NCBI GenBank assembly: GCA_035378985.1
Contig: DAOSUR010000009.1
Location: 62,001 to 126,000 of the forward strand
Source of the DNA: Anaerohalosphaeraceae bacterium
GTDB lineage: Bacteria > Planctomycetota > Phycisphaerae > Sedimentisphaerales > Anaerohalosphaeraceae
Direction of reading: 5' to 3'
DNA length: 64,000 bases
Shown here: positions 51,295 to 59,731 of the stretch, in pieces
How positions within the stretch are numbered: the first letter of the stretch is position 1
How the letters are laid out: every line of letters begins with the position of its first letter
Made by a program: the position numbers and the translations under genes
The notes under the pieces: generated by a model
Seen by the model: only the letters and a program-made list of their open reading frames with translations
The model's database searches: none
Told to the model about the DNA's origin: nothing

Positions 51295-52083
51295 TTACTT
51301 AACCTTGTTCTCATCCGGCAAACACTCGGCTTTGGCGACCCTCGGCCCAAAAAGACGAACTCCGTGAGATGTATATACATTACATTCTATATCATATATA
51401 CCTTCTATATTCTCTTTTGTTAAAACTTCTCCGACCGGCCCGCTTATCAAGCGTCCCCCTCTCCCCAGTAAAATCATCCAATCACAATATAAAGAAGCCG
51501 TATTTAAATCATGTGTGGCCATCACAATGGTCTTATTTTGCTGATTCTGAAGACGTCGCAAAACTTCACAGATAAGAACCTGATGTTTCAGGTCTAAATG
51601 GCTGACCGGTTCATCCAGCAGCAGCACCGGCGTCTGTTGGGCAATGGCACGAGCCAAATAAACCCGTTGTCTTTCTCCGCCGCTCAAATGCGTAATCGGC
51701 CGAGAAGCCAGATGCTCCGTCGAAGTCAAATGCATTGCTTCCCGCACAGCCCTAAAATCCTCCTCTTCCTCAAAAAACAACCTTTTTTTTCGACAATATC
51801 GGGCTATCATCACTATTTCTGATACAGTATATCCAAATACAGGAATAGTCTCTTGAGGCAAATACGCAACAGTCTTGGAAATGTCTGTCAAAGATTCTAT
51901 TTGAACACTCCCTCTTGAAGGCTCTAAATGCCCACCGATAAGTTTTAAAAGCGTACTTTTCCCAACTCCATTCGGACCCGCTAACCCGCAAAAGCTTCCC
52001 TTTTCAATCGTCAGCGATAAATCCCTAAAAACCTCAATTCCCCCGAAGGAGAATGCCAGATTTTGAATCTGAATAAAACTCAA
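51295..52083 (-). CDS. ABC transporter ATPase for cobalamin/siderophore-type uptake
   Basis: 262 residues. Walker A GPNGVGKST, signature LSGGERQRVYLARA, Walker B LLLDEPVSHLD, and H-loop ATHDLNTASLYCD give a BtuD/FhuC type ATPase. TTG start at 52083, overlapping the permease stop as TTGA, with GGAGG five bases upstream. Part of the mutL-btuF-btuC-btuD block on the minus strand. Confidence 0.85.
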   Translation of the reverse strand: MSFIQIQNLAFSFGGIEVFRDLSLTIEKGSFCGLAGPNGVGKSTLLKLIGGHLEPSRGSVQIESLTDISKTVAYLPQETIPVFGYTVSEIVMIARYCRKKRLFFEEEEDFRAVREAMHLTSTEHLASRPITHLSGGERQRVYLARAIAQQTPVLLLDEPVSHLDLKHQVLICEVLRRLQNQQNKTIVMATHDLNTASLYCDWMILLGRGGRLISGPVGEVLTKENIEGIYDIECNVYTSHGVRLFGPRVAKAECLPDENKVK

Positions 52084-53090
52084 AGAGTGCCTCCGTAAAG
52101 CTGTTTTGACTGCCGAATCAGCAGAAAAAGGAAAAAAGGTCCGCCTGCCAGGGCTGTAACAACCCCGGTAGGCAGTTGAACCTGATGAATCAAAATCCGC
52201 GCAATCGTATCGGAAATTACCAAAAAAACGGCCCCAAAAATCGCACACATCGGCAGAAGCCGTCGATGGTCAGCCCCAAAAAGCAGCCGAACGGAATGAG
52301 GGACAATCAGTCCCACAAAACCAATCAAACCGCTTAAACTGACGGCTGTTGAGGTCATCAAAGCCGCCGCTGCAAGGGCTGTCGGAAAAAGCCGCTCCGG
52401 CACCACGCCCAAGCTGCGGGCCTCTGAGGTGCCCAGCGAAAGAATATTCAGCTGCGGGCTCAAATAGAACAGCACTCCGAACCCCGCTCCGACCAGCACT
52501 ACACTTACCAGCCAAACCGGCCAATCCGTATAAGAACTCAGGCAGCCCATCAGCCAAAAAAGAGTGGTCTGAAACTGACCGCCCGGAGCCATCGAGGCCA
52601 ACAGCATCATCACAGCGGAAAAGAAAACATTCACGATGACGCCGGCCAAAATCAGCCCCGGCCCCACCGTGCGGCCGGTAAATCCACCGAGCCACCAGAC
52701 CAGCAAGGTGGTACCGGCTGCTCCGACAAAGGCAAGCAAAGATGCCCCGGACAGTCCCCATCCGCTCCAATGAACCCCTACCAGTACCGCCGTCATAACC
52801 CCCAGCCCTGCTCCGCTGGAGATTCCCAGAATATACGGTTCCGCCAGGGGATTTCTGAGCAAAACCTGAAAAACAGCCCCGGCCGAGGCCAGCGAGGCCC
52901 CCACCAAAACCGCCAGCAGAAGACGGGGAATCCGAACCTGAAAGAAAATCTGGGCATCCGGCTGACGGCCTTTGACGATTCCCTCCACAGAAAGCGGTTC
53001 TGAACCGACGAACGCACACAAAAAAACCACCAGCGCCAGCCCGCAAAGGCCGATTGTCACTTCTTTCAGCAGCTGCCTGGCGGTAATCAC
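52080..53090 (-). CDS. FecCD/BtuC-family permease
   Basis: 336 residues and ~9-10 membrane segments. RIPRLLLAVLVGASLASAGAVFQVLLRNPLAEPYILGISSGAGLGV is the classical signature. Also VPHSVRLLFGADHRRLLP near the end. GTG start at 53090 overlapping the binding-protein stop as GTGA with GGAGG in front. It moves a B12, heme or iron-chelate complex inward with the ATPase. Confidence 0.9.
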   Translation of the reverse strand: MITARQLLKEVTIGLCGLALVVFLCAFVGSEPLSVEGIVKGRQPDAQIFFQVRIPRLLLAVLVGASLASAGAVFQVLLRNPLAEPYILGISSGAGLGVMTAVLVGVHWSGWGLSGASLLAFVGAAGTTLLVWWLGGFTGRTVGPGLILAGVIVNVFFSAVMMLLASMAPGGQFQTTLFWLMGCLSSYTDWPVWLVSVVLVGAGFGVLFYLSPQLNILSLGTSEARSLGVVPERLFPTALAAAALMTSTAVSLSGLIGFVGLIVPHSVRLLFGADHRRLLPMCAIFGAVFLVISDTIARILIHQVQLPTGVVTALAGGPFFLFLLIRQSKQLYGGTL

Positions 53091-53995
53091 AGGGCCCCCT
53101 CCGCCTGTCCGCACAGACAGCGGACTATCTCTTCCAGTGCCAGCGGAATCCGCGGTCCCAGCCGACACAGCAAATCTCCGTTGAGCACATAAACTCGACC
53201 CTGCTCCACGGCCGGAACCCCGCGAAAGCGGCGGTAAAAGATCTTTGCCGTCGCCTTCTGACGCTCCAGGTCCGCCGGGGTGTCTGCTGTCTCGAAAATC
53301 ACCTCCGCATCGCAGGACAAAAAATGTTCCTCGGTGAGCAGCGGAAACGAATAGAGAGATGAACTGACCGCATTGCCGGCGCCGGCTATCTCCAAAAGTT
53401 CTGTAAAATACGTTTTCTTTCCCGCCGCCCGCAGGGGCTGACGCTGAATAATCCAGACGGCTCTCCGAGCACAATTCCCCGCTTTTCCTCGAAACGCTTC
53501 CAGCCCCTCGGCAATCTGACGCACCAAATCCTCCGCCGCCCGGGGACATCCGGCGGCCGAGCCGATTGCCTCAATGGCTTTATACAATTGAGGGAGCGTA
53601 TCCACGTCCAGCCGGAGCGTCCGACAGCCGCTTCGCTCCAGCAAAGCGGCTAAATTCGCCTGCTGCTCAAAACCGAGTGTAATCACGAGGGTCGGACGAA
53701 CCGCCAGAACCGCCTCGGCATCCGGATTCCAGAACGTTCCGACCTTTTTGCAGCGGGCGGCCTCCGGCGGGAAATTGCTGTCGGAGCTGACCCCAACCAC
53801 CTGCTCACCCAGCCCCATCGCAAACAGAATCTCCGTCAGATTCGGGGCCAGCGAGACGATACGCAGGGACCCATCCTCCGGCTGCAATGACTGCATTTTC
53901 AAAGCTGTCCGCCGAAAGGAAACCAGCGATGCCGCCAAAACAAAACCTAACAGCAGCAGGCAAAACCACACCAGCATTTTCCGGAAGTCTGACAC
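53087..53995 (-). CDS. BtuF-like periplasmic binding protein (cobalamin/iron-chelate)
   Basis: 302 residues. N-terminal hydrophobic segment (MLVWFCLLLLGFVLAASLVSF) for export or anchoring, then RIVSLAPNLTEILFAMGLGEQVVGVSSDSNFP and the class III binding-protein folds VGTFWNPDAEAVLAVRPTLVI and later GNAVSSSLYSF. The 'SLAPxxTEILFAxGxGxxVVGVS' pattern fits BtuF best but heme or siderophore is possible. GTG start at 53995 (AAAGG six bases upstream) avoids the mutL end; a TTG at 54037 or an ATG at 53977 are alternatives. Confidence 0.78.
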   Translation of the reverse strand: MSDFRKMLVWFCLLLLGFVLAASLVSFRRTALKMQSLQPEDGSLRIVSLAPNLTEILFAMGLGEQVVGVSSDSNFPPEAARCKKVGTFWNPDAEAVLAVRPTLVITLGFEQQANLAALLERSGCRTLRLDVDTLPQLYKAIEAIGSAAGCPRAAEDLVRQIAEGLEAFRGKAGNCARRAVWIIQRQPLRAAGKKTYFTELLEIAGAGNAVSSSLYSFPLLTEEHFLSCDAEVIFETADTPADLERQKATAKIFYRRFRGVPAVEQGRVYVLNGDLLCRLGPRIPLALEEIVRCLCGQAEGAL

Positions 53996-54005
53996 CAAAG
54001 GCCTT

Positions 54006-55808
54006 TCAAAAACCGGTCCGCTTAAACTGTTTTTCAAGTTCTTTCAGGGTAAAGACCAGAGAGGTCGGTCTGCCGTGCGGACATCGTCCGGGGGTTTCGG
54101 CCAGTTTGCGGTCCGCCAGCAATTGTTCAATCTCTGCCGGCGTCAGCGGCTGTCCCGCTTTGACCGCCGCCCGGCAGGCCGCACGCTCCAGCACCTCCGC
54201 CAGCAGCCGCTCTTCATCCACGTCCGAACCTTTGTCCAGAAACGCATCGAGCATGTCCTGAATATACGCCTCCACAGACACACCTTCCAGCAAAACCGGA
54301 AACGAATGGACGGCAATGCTCCGGGGGCCGAACATATCCCATTCAATTCCCAGTTTTCCCACCAGATGGGCCGCCCGCTTTAAGGCATCCAGCTGCGCAT
54401 CGGACACATCCAGAATCACCGGCACCAAAAGCCGCTGAGAAGTTAACGGTCCGGCCGCTGCCGCCGCACGCAGCCGCTCATACAAGATTCGCTCGTGAAG
54501 GGCATGCTGGTCAATCACCTCAAAGCCGTCCGCCGTCGGCAGCACCAGATAACTGTTGTGAATCTGAAGACAGGCAAACGGACCAGACTGCACTTCGGCT
54601 TCTCCGGCATCCGCCGGCTTCAGCGGCTTCCAATCAGCCGGCGGCGACGGTACAAAAGGCAGTCTTTTCTGAACGGATGCACCGGCTGAATGCGACTGGA
54701 AAAAGTCGTCCATCGCCTGCCGAATCCGGCTTTCGCGGTCTTTCTGAAGCAGTTCCTCCAGCGGGTCCTCCGCGTGAAACGAGGCGGCGGAAGCCGGGAC
54801 GGCTCCGGCGGTCGGCAGCTCCATCGAAAGCAGCTTGTCCCGCAGTGCCGAAAGCACCTGCGAATAAACCCAGTTGGCATTTTCAAAGCGCACCTCCGTC
54901 TTCGTCGGGTGCACATTTACATCGAACAGCTCCGGCGGCATCTGGAGAAACAAAAAGACGACGGGGTGCTTCTGCGGTTCAATCAATCCGCGGTAGGCCT
55001 CTTTGAAGGCATGCAGGATAAACTTATCCCGAATAAAGCGGCGATTGAGAAAGATATATTGATAACTGCTGCTGGTTCGCGCCCGGTCGGGCCGGCCCAG
55101 CAGGGCCTGGATTGTGATCGCTTTTTCCTGCCGCCGAACCTCCAGCAAATCCTCCGCAACCGCCGATGGAAACAAAATCCCAATCCGCTCCGCCAAGGAT
55201 TGTCCGGCTCGGAGAGAATACACTGTTCGCCCGCCGTGCTCCAGCACCAATTCGAGCTCCGGATAAGCCAGGGCAACGCGGGTAAACTGCTCGACGACAT
55301 GCGTCATTTCCGTATTGGCCGAGCGAAGGAATTTGCGCCGTGCAGGAAGCTTATAAAAAATCTGCCGCACCTCGACGGTGGTTCCCACCGGCCCGGCGGC
55401 GGGCACCGGAGGGCTTTTTTGTCCGCAGTCGATTTCCATGTGTCCGGCCTGAATGCTGTCTGCAGGACGGCTGACCATCACCAGCCGGGAAACCGCCGCA
55501 ATGCTCGCCAGCGCCTCCCCCCGAAAGCCCATCGTCGAAATCCGCAGCAAATCCTCACTGGTGCGAATCTTGCTGGTCGCGTGCGGTTCAAAGGCCAGCG
55601 GCAAATCCTCAAAAGCAATTCCGCAGCCGTCATCACTGACGCGGATCAGGTCCCGCCCCCCTTGCTCAACCTGTACAACAATCCGCCGAGCCCCCGCATC
55701 GATGCTGTTTTCCATCAGCTCCTTGACGACACTGGCGGGGCGTTCAATAACCTCGCCGGCTGCAATCATATTGACCAGATTGTCGTCGAGGACCGCAATT
55801 TTGCCCAC
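54006..55808 (-). CDS. mutL: DNA mismatch repair protein MutL with endonuclease motif
   Basis: 600 residues. N-terminal GHKL ATPase: IAAGEVIERPASVVKELMENSIDAGA, DDGCGI, TMGFRGEALASIAAV. C-terminal dimerisation/nuclease domain has DQHALHERILYE at 433-444 (the DQHA-x2-E-x4-E metal motif) and later CPHGRPT. This makes it a nicking MutL, unlike that of E. coli, which lacks these motifs. GTG start, GGGAGA upstream. The btuF-like gene starts 10 bases after it. Confidence 0.93.
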   Translation of the reverse strand: MGKIAVLDDNLVNMIAAGEVIERPASVVKELMENSIDAGARRIVVQVEQGGRDLIRVSDDGCGIAFEDLPLAFEPHATSKIRTSEDLLRISTMGFRGEALASIAAVSRLVMVSRPADSIQAGHMEIDCGQKSPPVPAAGPVGTTVEVRQIFYKLPARRKFLRSANTEMTHVVEQFTRVALAYPELELVLEHGGRTVYSLRAGQSLAERIGILFPSAVAEDLLEVRRQEKAITIQALLGRPDRARTSSSYQYIFLNRRFIRDKFILHAFKEAYRGLIEPQKHPVVFLFLQMPPELFDVNVHPTKTEVRFENANWVYSQVLSALRDKLLSMELPTAGAVPASAASFHAEDPLEELLQKDRESRIRQAMDDFFQSHSAGASVQKRLPFVPSPPADWKPLKPADAGEAEVQSGPFACLQIHNSYLVLPTADGFEVIDQHALHERILYERLRAAAAAGPLTSQRLLVPVILDVSDAQLDALKRAAHLVGKLGIEWDMFGPRSIAVHSFPVLLEGVSVEAYIQDMLDAFLDKGSDVDEERLLAEVLERAACRAAVKAGQPLTPAEIEQLLADRKLAETPGRCPHGRPTSLVFTLKELEKQFKRTGF

Positions 55809-55846
55809 GCCGCATCTCTCCCGTCCGCCGACCGCCTCTGCGGGGC

Positions 55847-57418
55847 TCAGAGCAGCAGACTCCGACCGGTCATCTCTTCCGGTTTGGGCAGCCCCATGAC
55901 CTCCAGAAACGTCGGCACCACATCCGCCAGCCGCCCGCCGGAAGCCATCTTCCGATGACGGAACTCCTCATCCACCACAATAAACGGCACATCGCCGACC
56001 GTGTGCGCCGTATGCGGCATATTGTTCTCAAAATCCCACATCTTCTCAAAATTGCCGTGGTCAGCCAGCACGACGGCACTGCCTCCCATCTGCCGAACCT
56101 TCTCCAGAATCCGGCCCACACAGGCATCCACCGTTTCCGCCGCTTTTACAGCCGCCGCCAGCACCCCCGTATGCCCCACCATATCCGGGTTGGCAAAATT
56201 GCAGATAATCACATCAAATCGGTTGGAGTCGAGCTTCTCGAGAATGACTTGGCAAACCTCGTTAGCGCTCATTTCGGGCTTGAGGTCATAGGTCTTAACC
56301 TTCGGGCTGGGGACAATCTGCCGCTCTTCGCCCTCAAAGGGTTCTTCCCGTCCGCCGTTGAAAAAGAAGGTTACATGCGCATATTTTTCCGTCTCGGCAC
56401 AGCGAAACTGCTTTAAGCCCAGTTTGCTGAAATACTCCCCGGCAATATTCGGCATCTCTCGAATCGGCGGAAAGGCCACCGGCGCCTGAATCGTCGCATC
56501 GTATTCTGTCATGCAGACGTAATGGACCTTCGGATGAGCCGTCCTGACAAAACCGCTGAAATCTTTGTCCACAAAGGCGCGCGTCAGTTCCCGCGGCCGG
56601 TCCCCGCGGAAATTAAAGAAAATCACGCTGTCGCCGTCTTCGACCAGCGCCACAGGCTTGCCGTCTCCATCGATGATATTCACCGGTTTGATAAACTCAT
56701 CTGTTTCATTTTTGGCATAACTGTCTTCAATCGCCTGGATGACATCCCGTGCCCTGCCGCCCTTGCCGAGCGTCAGACAGTCGTAGGCCTCCTGCACCCG
56801 TTCCCACCGTTTGTCGCGGTCCATCGCATAGAAACGGCCCATCACGGAAGCCACCTGTCCGACCCCGATTTCCTTCATCTTGGCCTGAATATCCCTCAAA
56901 TACCCGGCCCCGCTGGTCGGCGGCGAATCGCGCCCATCCGTAAAGGCATGCAGATAGACCTTCTGGAGCCCTTCCCGTTTTGCCAGTTCCAAAAGCCCAT
57001 ACAAGTGGCCCAACAGAGAATGCACGCCGATGTCGCTGCACAAGCCGAACAAATGAAGCCGCCGGTTCTTTTGTTTGGCACAGCGGACCGCTTCCAGCAG
57101 CACTTCGTTGCGGAAGAAATCCCCCTGGCGAATCGACAGGGTAATCCGCACGGAATCCTGATAGACAATCCGGCCGGCCCCGATGTTCTGATGGCCGACT
57201 TCGCTGTTGCCCATCGTCCCCTCCGGCAGTCCGACATCTTCCCCGTAGGTGCGAATCAGACAATTCGGATAGGTTTTCATCAGCATTGTATCGACCGGCA
57301 CTTTAGCCTGTTTGACGGCGTTGTAGGCATCTTCCGCCGGATTTGGGTTATATCCCCAGCCGTCCCGGATAATCATCACGCAAGGTCTCTTCCGCAGCCG
57401 TATATTGGTCCCAGCCAT
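55847..57418 (-). CDS. gpmI: 2,3-bisphosphoglycerate-independent phosphoglycerate mutase
   Basis: 523 residues. Interconverts 3- and 2-phosphoglycerate with Mn ions. RKRPCVMIIRDGWGYNPNP gives the first metal ligand Asp, NSEVGHQNIGAGRIVYQDSVRI holds the phosphoserine Ser, and VVLADHGNFEKMWDF, NMPHTAHTVGDVPFIVVD the remaining ligands. ATG at 57418 has GGAG six bases upstream (the earlier ATG at 57430 supplies that GGAG and is rejected). A promoter is 47 bases upstream. Confidence 0.95.
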   Translation of the reverse strand: MAGTNIRLRKRPCVMIIRDGWGYNPNPAEDAYNAVKQAKVPVDTMLMKTYPNCLIRTYGEDVGLPEGTMGNSEVGHQNIGAGRIVYQDSVRITLSIRQGDFFRNEVLLEAVRCAKQKNRRLHLFGLCSDIGVHSLLGHLYGLLELAKREGLQKVYLHAFTDGRDSPPTSGAGYLRDIQAKMKEIGVGQVASVMGRFYAMDRDKRWERVQEAYDCLTLGKGGRARDVIQAIEDSYAKNETDEFIKPVNIIDGDGKPVALVEDGDSVIFFNFRGDRPRELTRAFVDKDFSGFVRTAHPKVHYVCMTEYDATIQAPVAFPPIREMPNIAGEYFSKLGLKQFRCAETEKYAHVTFFFNGGREEPFEGEERQIVPSPKVKTYDLKPEMSANEVCQVILEKLDSNRFDVIICNFANPDMVGHTGVLAAAVKAAETVDACVGRILEKVRQMGGSAVVLADHGNFEKMWDFENNMPHTAHTVGDVPFIVVDEEFRHRKMASGGRLADVVPTFLEVMGLPKPEEMTGRSLLL

Positions 57419-57464
57419 CTTTTTCTCCATAAAGTTAATCCATTCCGCCTGCTGAAAAGGGCGT

Positions 57465-57493
57465 ATGGTAAAATCCCAAATTCTTTCTGTCAA
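57465..57493 (-). promoter_or_regulatory. Promoter of gpmI
   Basis: Minus strand TTGACA (57493-57488), 17-base spacer, TACCAT (57470-57465). Start near 57458; leader of about 40 bases. In the 324-base divergent gap before the TPR gene. Confidence 0.6.
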
Positions 57494-57614
57494 TGATTTT
57501 ACGCCCCCAAAGGCCCAAAGTTCCCAGCGAAACAGCCGTCTCCCTGTTCTTTTCAGCCCGAAAAAACAGTCTTTTTCTCCTAACCTGCTTGTTTCTAAGC
57601 TCTTAAAAAACGTT

Positions 57615-57642
57615 TTGACAGGGGGTGAGGTTCTGGTATAAT
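57615..57642 (+). promoter_or_regulatory. Promoter of the TPR-lspA operon
   Basis: TTGACA (57615-57620), 16-base spacer, consensus TATAAT (57637-57642). Near-perfect sigma-70 promoter; leader ~94 bases. The rest of the divergent gap (57494-57614 and 57643-57742) shows no other signal. Confidence 0.75.
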
Positions 57643-57742
57643 CACCGCCGGTTTTTGTCTCCAATTACAACAAGTTCCGCCGGACCCGCAGAAAACTTTC
57701 TTTTTGTCTGCGGTCGGGGCAAAGAGGTGAAAGGGTGTTTCT

Positions 57743-58786
57743 ATGCCGACATCAAAGCAGGTTTTCGGATTGACCTTGACAGCAATGGTTTTAGTCGGAA
57801 TATCTCTCAGCAGCGGATGTCAAATGCCTCCGGCCACTCAAACTGTCCCCCAGCCGCCAGCCCCAAGCCCTGAAGACCTTTTGGCCCAGCAGGCCCAGCA
57901 GCAGAAAGAAATGGCGGTTGCTCTCTATGTCGATGCAATGATGCTGCTGGAACTCAATGAGCACGCCGAAGCTCTCAAAAAACTCCAGATGGCCACAGAG
58001 CTGGACCCCGAATTCGCCATTGCCTACTCGATGCAGGGGGATATTTATCAGCAGATGCAGGACTACGAAAACAGTGCCAAGGCCTATGAAAAAGCCACGG
58101 AACTGGACCCGTGGTCCTTCAAGGACTTTTTCAATCTGGGCAAGGTCTATCAGGCCCTTAAGGAATTCGCCAAAGCCGTGAAGGCCTATATCTCCGCCTG
58201 CACCCTCAATCCGAGCCACTATGAGGCCCATTACAATGCCGCCAAGTGTCTCTATCTAGTGGAGGACTACACCCAGGCCCTCGAATACGCCAAAAAAGCT
58301 CAGGCTATCGACCCCAATAAAGCTGAAACGGAAGTTCTTCTCGGCGACCTCTATGAAATCCAGAAGGACCATCTGCAGGCCATTGATGCCTACCGGCGGG
58401 CTCTGGAGCTGGAGGGCAACAAAAGCGAAATTATGATTCCGCTGGCTCGGGCGTACCTGCGCTCCGGACGATACACCGCCGCCAAAGAACTGCTGGCGGC
58501 TGTTATTGAAATGGAGCCGAACAACTCCCTGGCCCATCAGTACATGGGGTTTGCCCACCTTCGGCTGAAGGAAATCGAGGAAGCCATCGCCTCTTATGTC
58601 AAGGCCACAGAGGCGGACTCCAAAGATTATATGGCTTACAAATCTCTCGGTGTCGCCTATATGATTCAATACTTCACAGACCGCAATCCCTCCACCAAAG
58701 CCAAAGGACTGGAGGCCTGGAATATCTCCCTGCAGCTGAATCCCAATCAGCCCCAGCTGCAGAAATTTTACGAACAATATCAGTAA
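57743..58786 (+). CDS. Secreted/lipoprotein TPR-repeat protein
   Basis: 347 residues. N-terminal export signal (KQVFGLTLTAMVLVGISLSSGC) with a lipobox-like LSSGC ending at Cys26. Pro/Gln-rich linker, then about seven tandem TPR units from residue ~58 (for example YVDAMMLLELNEHAEALKKL, MQGDIYQQMQDYENSAKAYEKATELDP, LLGDLYEIQKDHLQAIDAYRRALEL, MGFAHLRLKEIEEAIASYVKATE). TPR proteins act as scaffolds for protein contact. It precedes lspA, which would process its lipobox. AAAGGGTG precedes the ATG. Confidence 0.78.
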   Translation: MPTSKQVFGLTLTAMVLVGISLSSGCQMPPATQTVPQPPAPSPEDLLAQQAQQQKEMAVALYVDAMMLLELNEHAEALKKLQMATELDPEFAIAYSMQGDIYQQMQDYENSAKAYEKATELDPWSFKDFFNLGKVYQALKEFAKAVKAYISACTLNPSHYEAHYNAAKCLYLVEDYTQALEYAKKAQAIDPNKAETEVLLGDLYEIQKDHLQAIDAYRRALELEGNKSEIMIPLARAYLRSGRYTAAKELLAAVIEMEPNNSLAHQYMGFAHLRLKEIEEAIASYVKATEADSKDYMAYKSLGVAYMIQYFTDRNPSTKAKGLEAWNISLQLNPNQPQLQKFYEQYQ

Positions 58787-58805
58787 TTCACAAGAGACGG
58801 ATGGA

Positions 58806-59369
58806 ATGACTTCTGAGTGCGCCCAGACGAAGGAATCGTCCGCGTGTGGATGCCGTTTTTCCCCTCCGGATAAGACGGCATGGGTCTTGTGGAGCACCCT
58901 GGCTCTGTTCGGAGCTGTTGCAGACCTCTGGACCAAGCAGGCCGTCTTCGACTGGCTGGGCCCTGTCGGCAGCGGAAAAATCTATCGGGTTATTCCCGGT
59001 TTCTTCCATCTGGTTCCGTGTCTGAACTCCGGAGCCGCCTTCAGCATCTTTCAGGGACAGCGTTTCTACTTAAGTGCTGTTTCCATTCTGGCCTTGCTGG
59101 TCATTGGATTCCTTTTTACGCTCGGAAAAATACAGGGACGGCTCCTTCAGACCGCTATTGGTCTGATTACCGCGGGGATTTTAGGCAATCTATATGACCG
59201 GCTCTTTAATCACGGCCTCGTGCGGGACTTTCTTGATTTCCACATCCGATCCTATCACTGGCCGACCTTTAATCTCGCCGACACCCTCCTGTGCATCGGC
59301 GTAGGACTGATTCTGCTGGCGGGCTTCACATCTGAAGCTTGTCAAAAACAGAATCCTCCACAAAAATAG
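58806..59369 (+). CDS. lspA: Lipoprotein signal peptidase II
   Basis: 187 residues, four membrane segments. Catalytic aspartates are in GNLYDRLFNHGLVRDFLDF and TFNLADTLLCIGVGL. Cleaves signal peptides of prolipoproteins before the lipid-modified Cys. N-terminal ~25 residues with Cys at 5, 14 and 16 are unusual. GACGGATGGA precedes the ATG, 19 bases after the TPR gene. The 3' end overlaps the convergent BFN gene by 44 bases. Confidence 0.92.
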   Translation: MTSECAQTKESSACGCRFSPPDKTAWVLWSTLALFGAVADLWTKQAVFDWLGPVGSGKIYRVIPGFFHLVPCLNSGAAFSIFQGQRFYLSAVSILALLVIGFLFTLGKIQGRLLQTAIGLITAGILGNLYDRLFNHGLVRDFLDFHIRSYHWPTFNLADTLLCIGVGLILLAGFTSEACQKQNPPQK

Positions 59370-59721
59370 GCACCTGCAGACCGCTGGCCAGGGCTATGGC
59401 GTCCGACGGCCGGCTGTCCACTTCAATGACCCGGCCGTTCTGCTCGATATGAATCCGGGCATAGAACGTATGCTCGCGCAAATCGCAGATGACAATCTTC
59501 AGAATCCGTCCTCCCATCTGTTCAATCACCGAAGCCAGCAGGTCATGGGTGAGCGGACGGGGCATCTCATAGCCCTTCAGACGCCGGTCAATCGCCAGAA
59601 TCTCCGGCATTCCGATGACAATCGGAAAACTCCGCTGGCCTCCTTTTTCCTTGAGCACAATAATCTGCTGGTCTACCGTCTCGTTGATGAGAATCTGCGA
59701 CAATTCCACAGGGACTTCCAT
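59326..59721 (-). CDS. Bifunctional nuclease domain (BFN, DUF151) protein
   Basis: 131 residues. VVLKEKGGQRSFPIVIGMPEILAIDRRLKGYEMPRPLTHDLL and RIHIEQNGRVIEVDSRPSDAIALA define the BFN domain, whose members have DNase/RNase activity in plants or are stress-linked in bacteria. Function here unproven. AGAAGAATTCT precedes the ATG; the upstream neighbour valS ends 10 bases earlier, so they may be co-transcribed. Confidence 0.85.
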   Translation of the reverse strand: MEVPVELSQILINETVDQQIIVLKEKGGQRSFPIVIGMPEILAIDRRLKGYEMPRPLTHDLLASVIEQMGGRILKIVICDLREHTFYARIHIEQNGRVIEVDSRPSDAIALASGLQVPIFVEDSVFDKLQM

Positions 59722-59731
59722 AGAATTCTTC

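Noticed and set aside
53996..54040. Cobalamin riboswitch before the btuF-like gene
   Set aside because: The gene begins 10 bases after mutL, leaving no room for a riboswitch.
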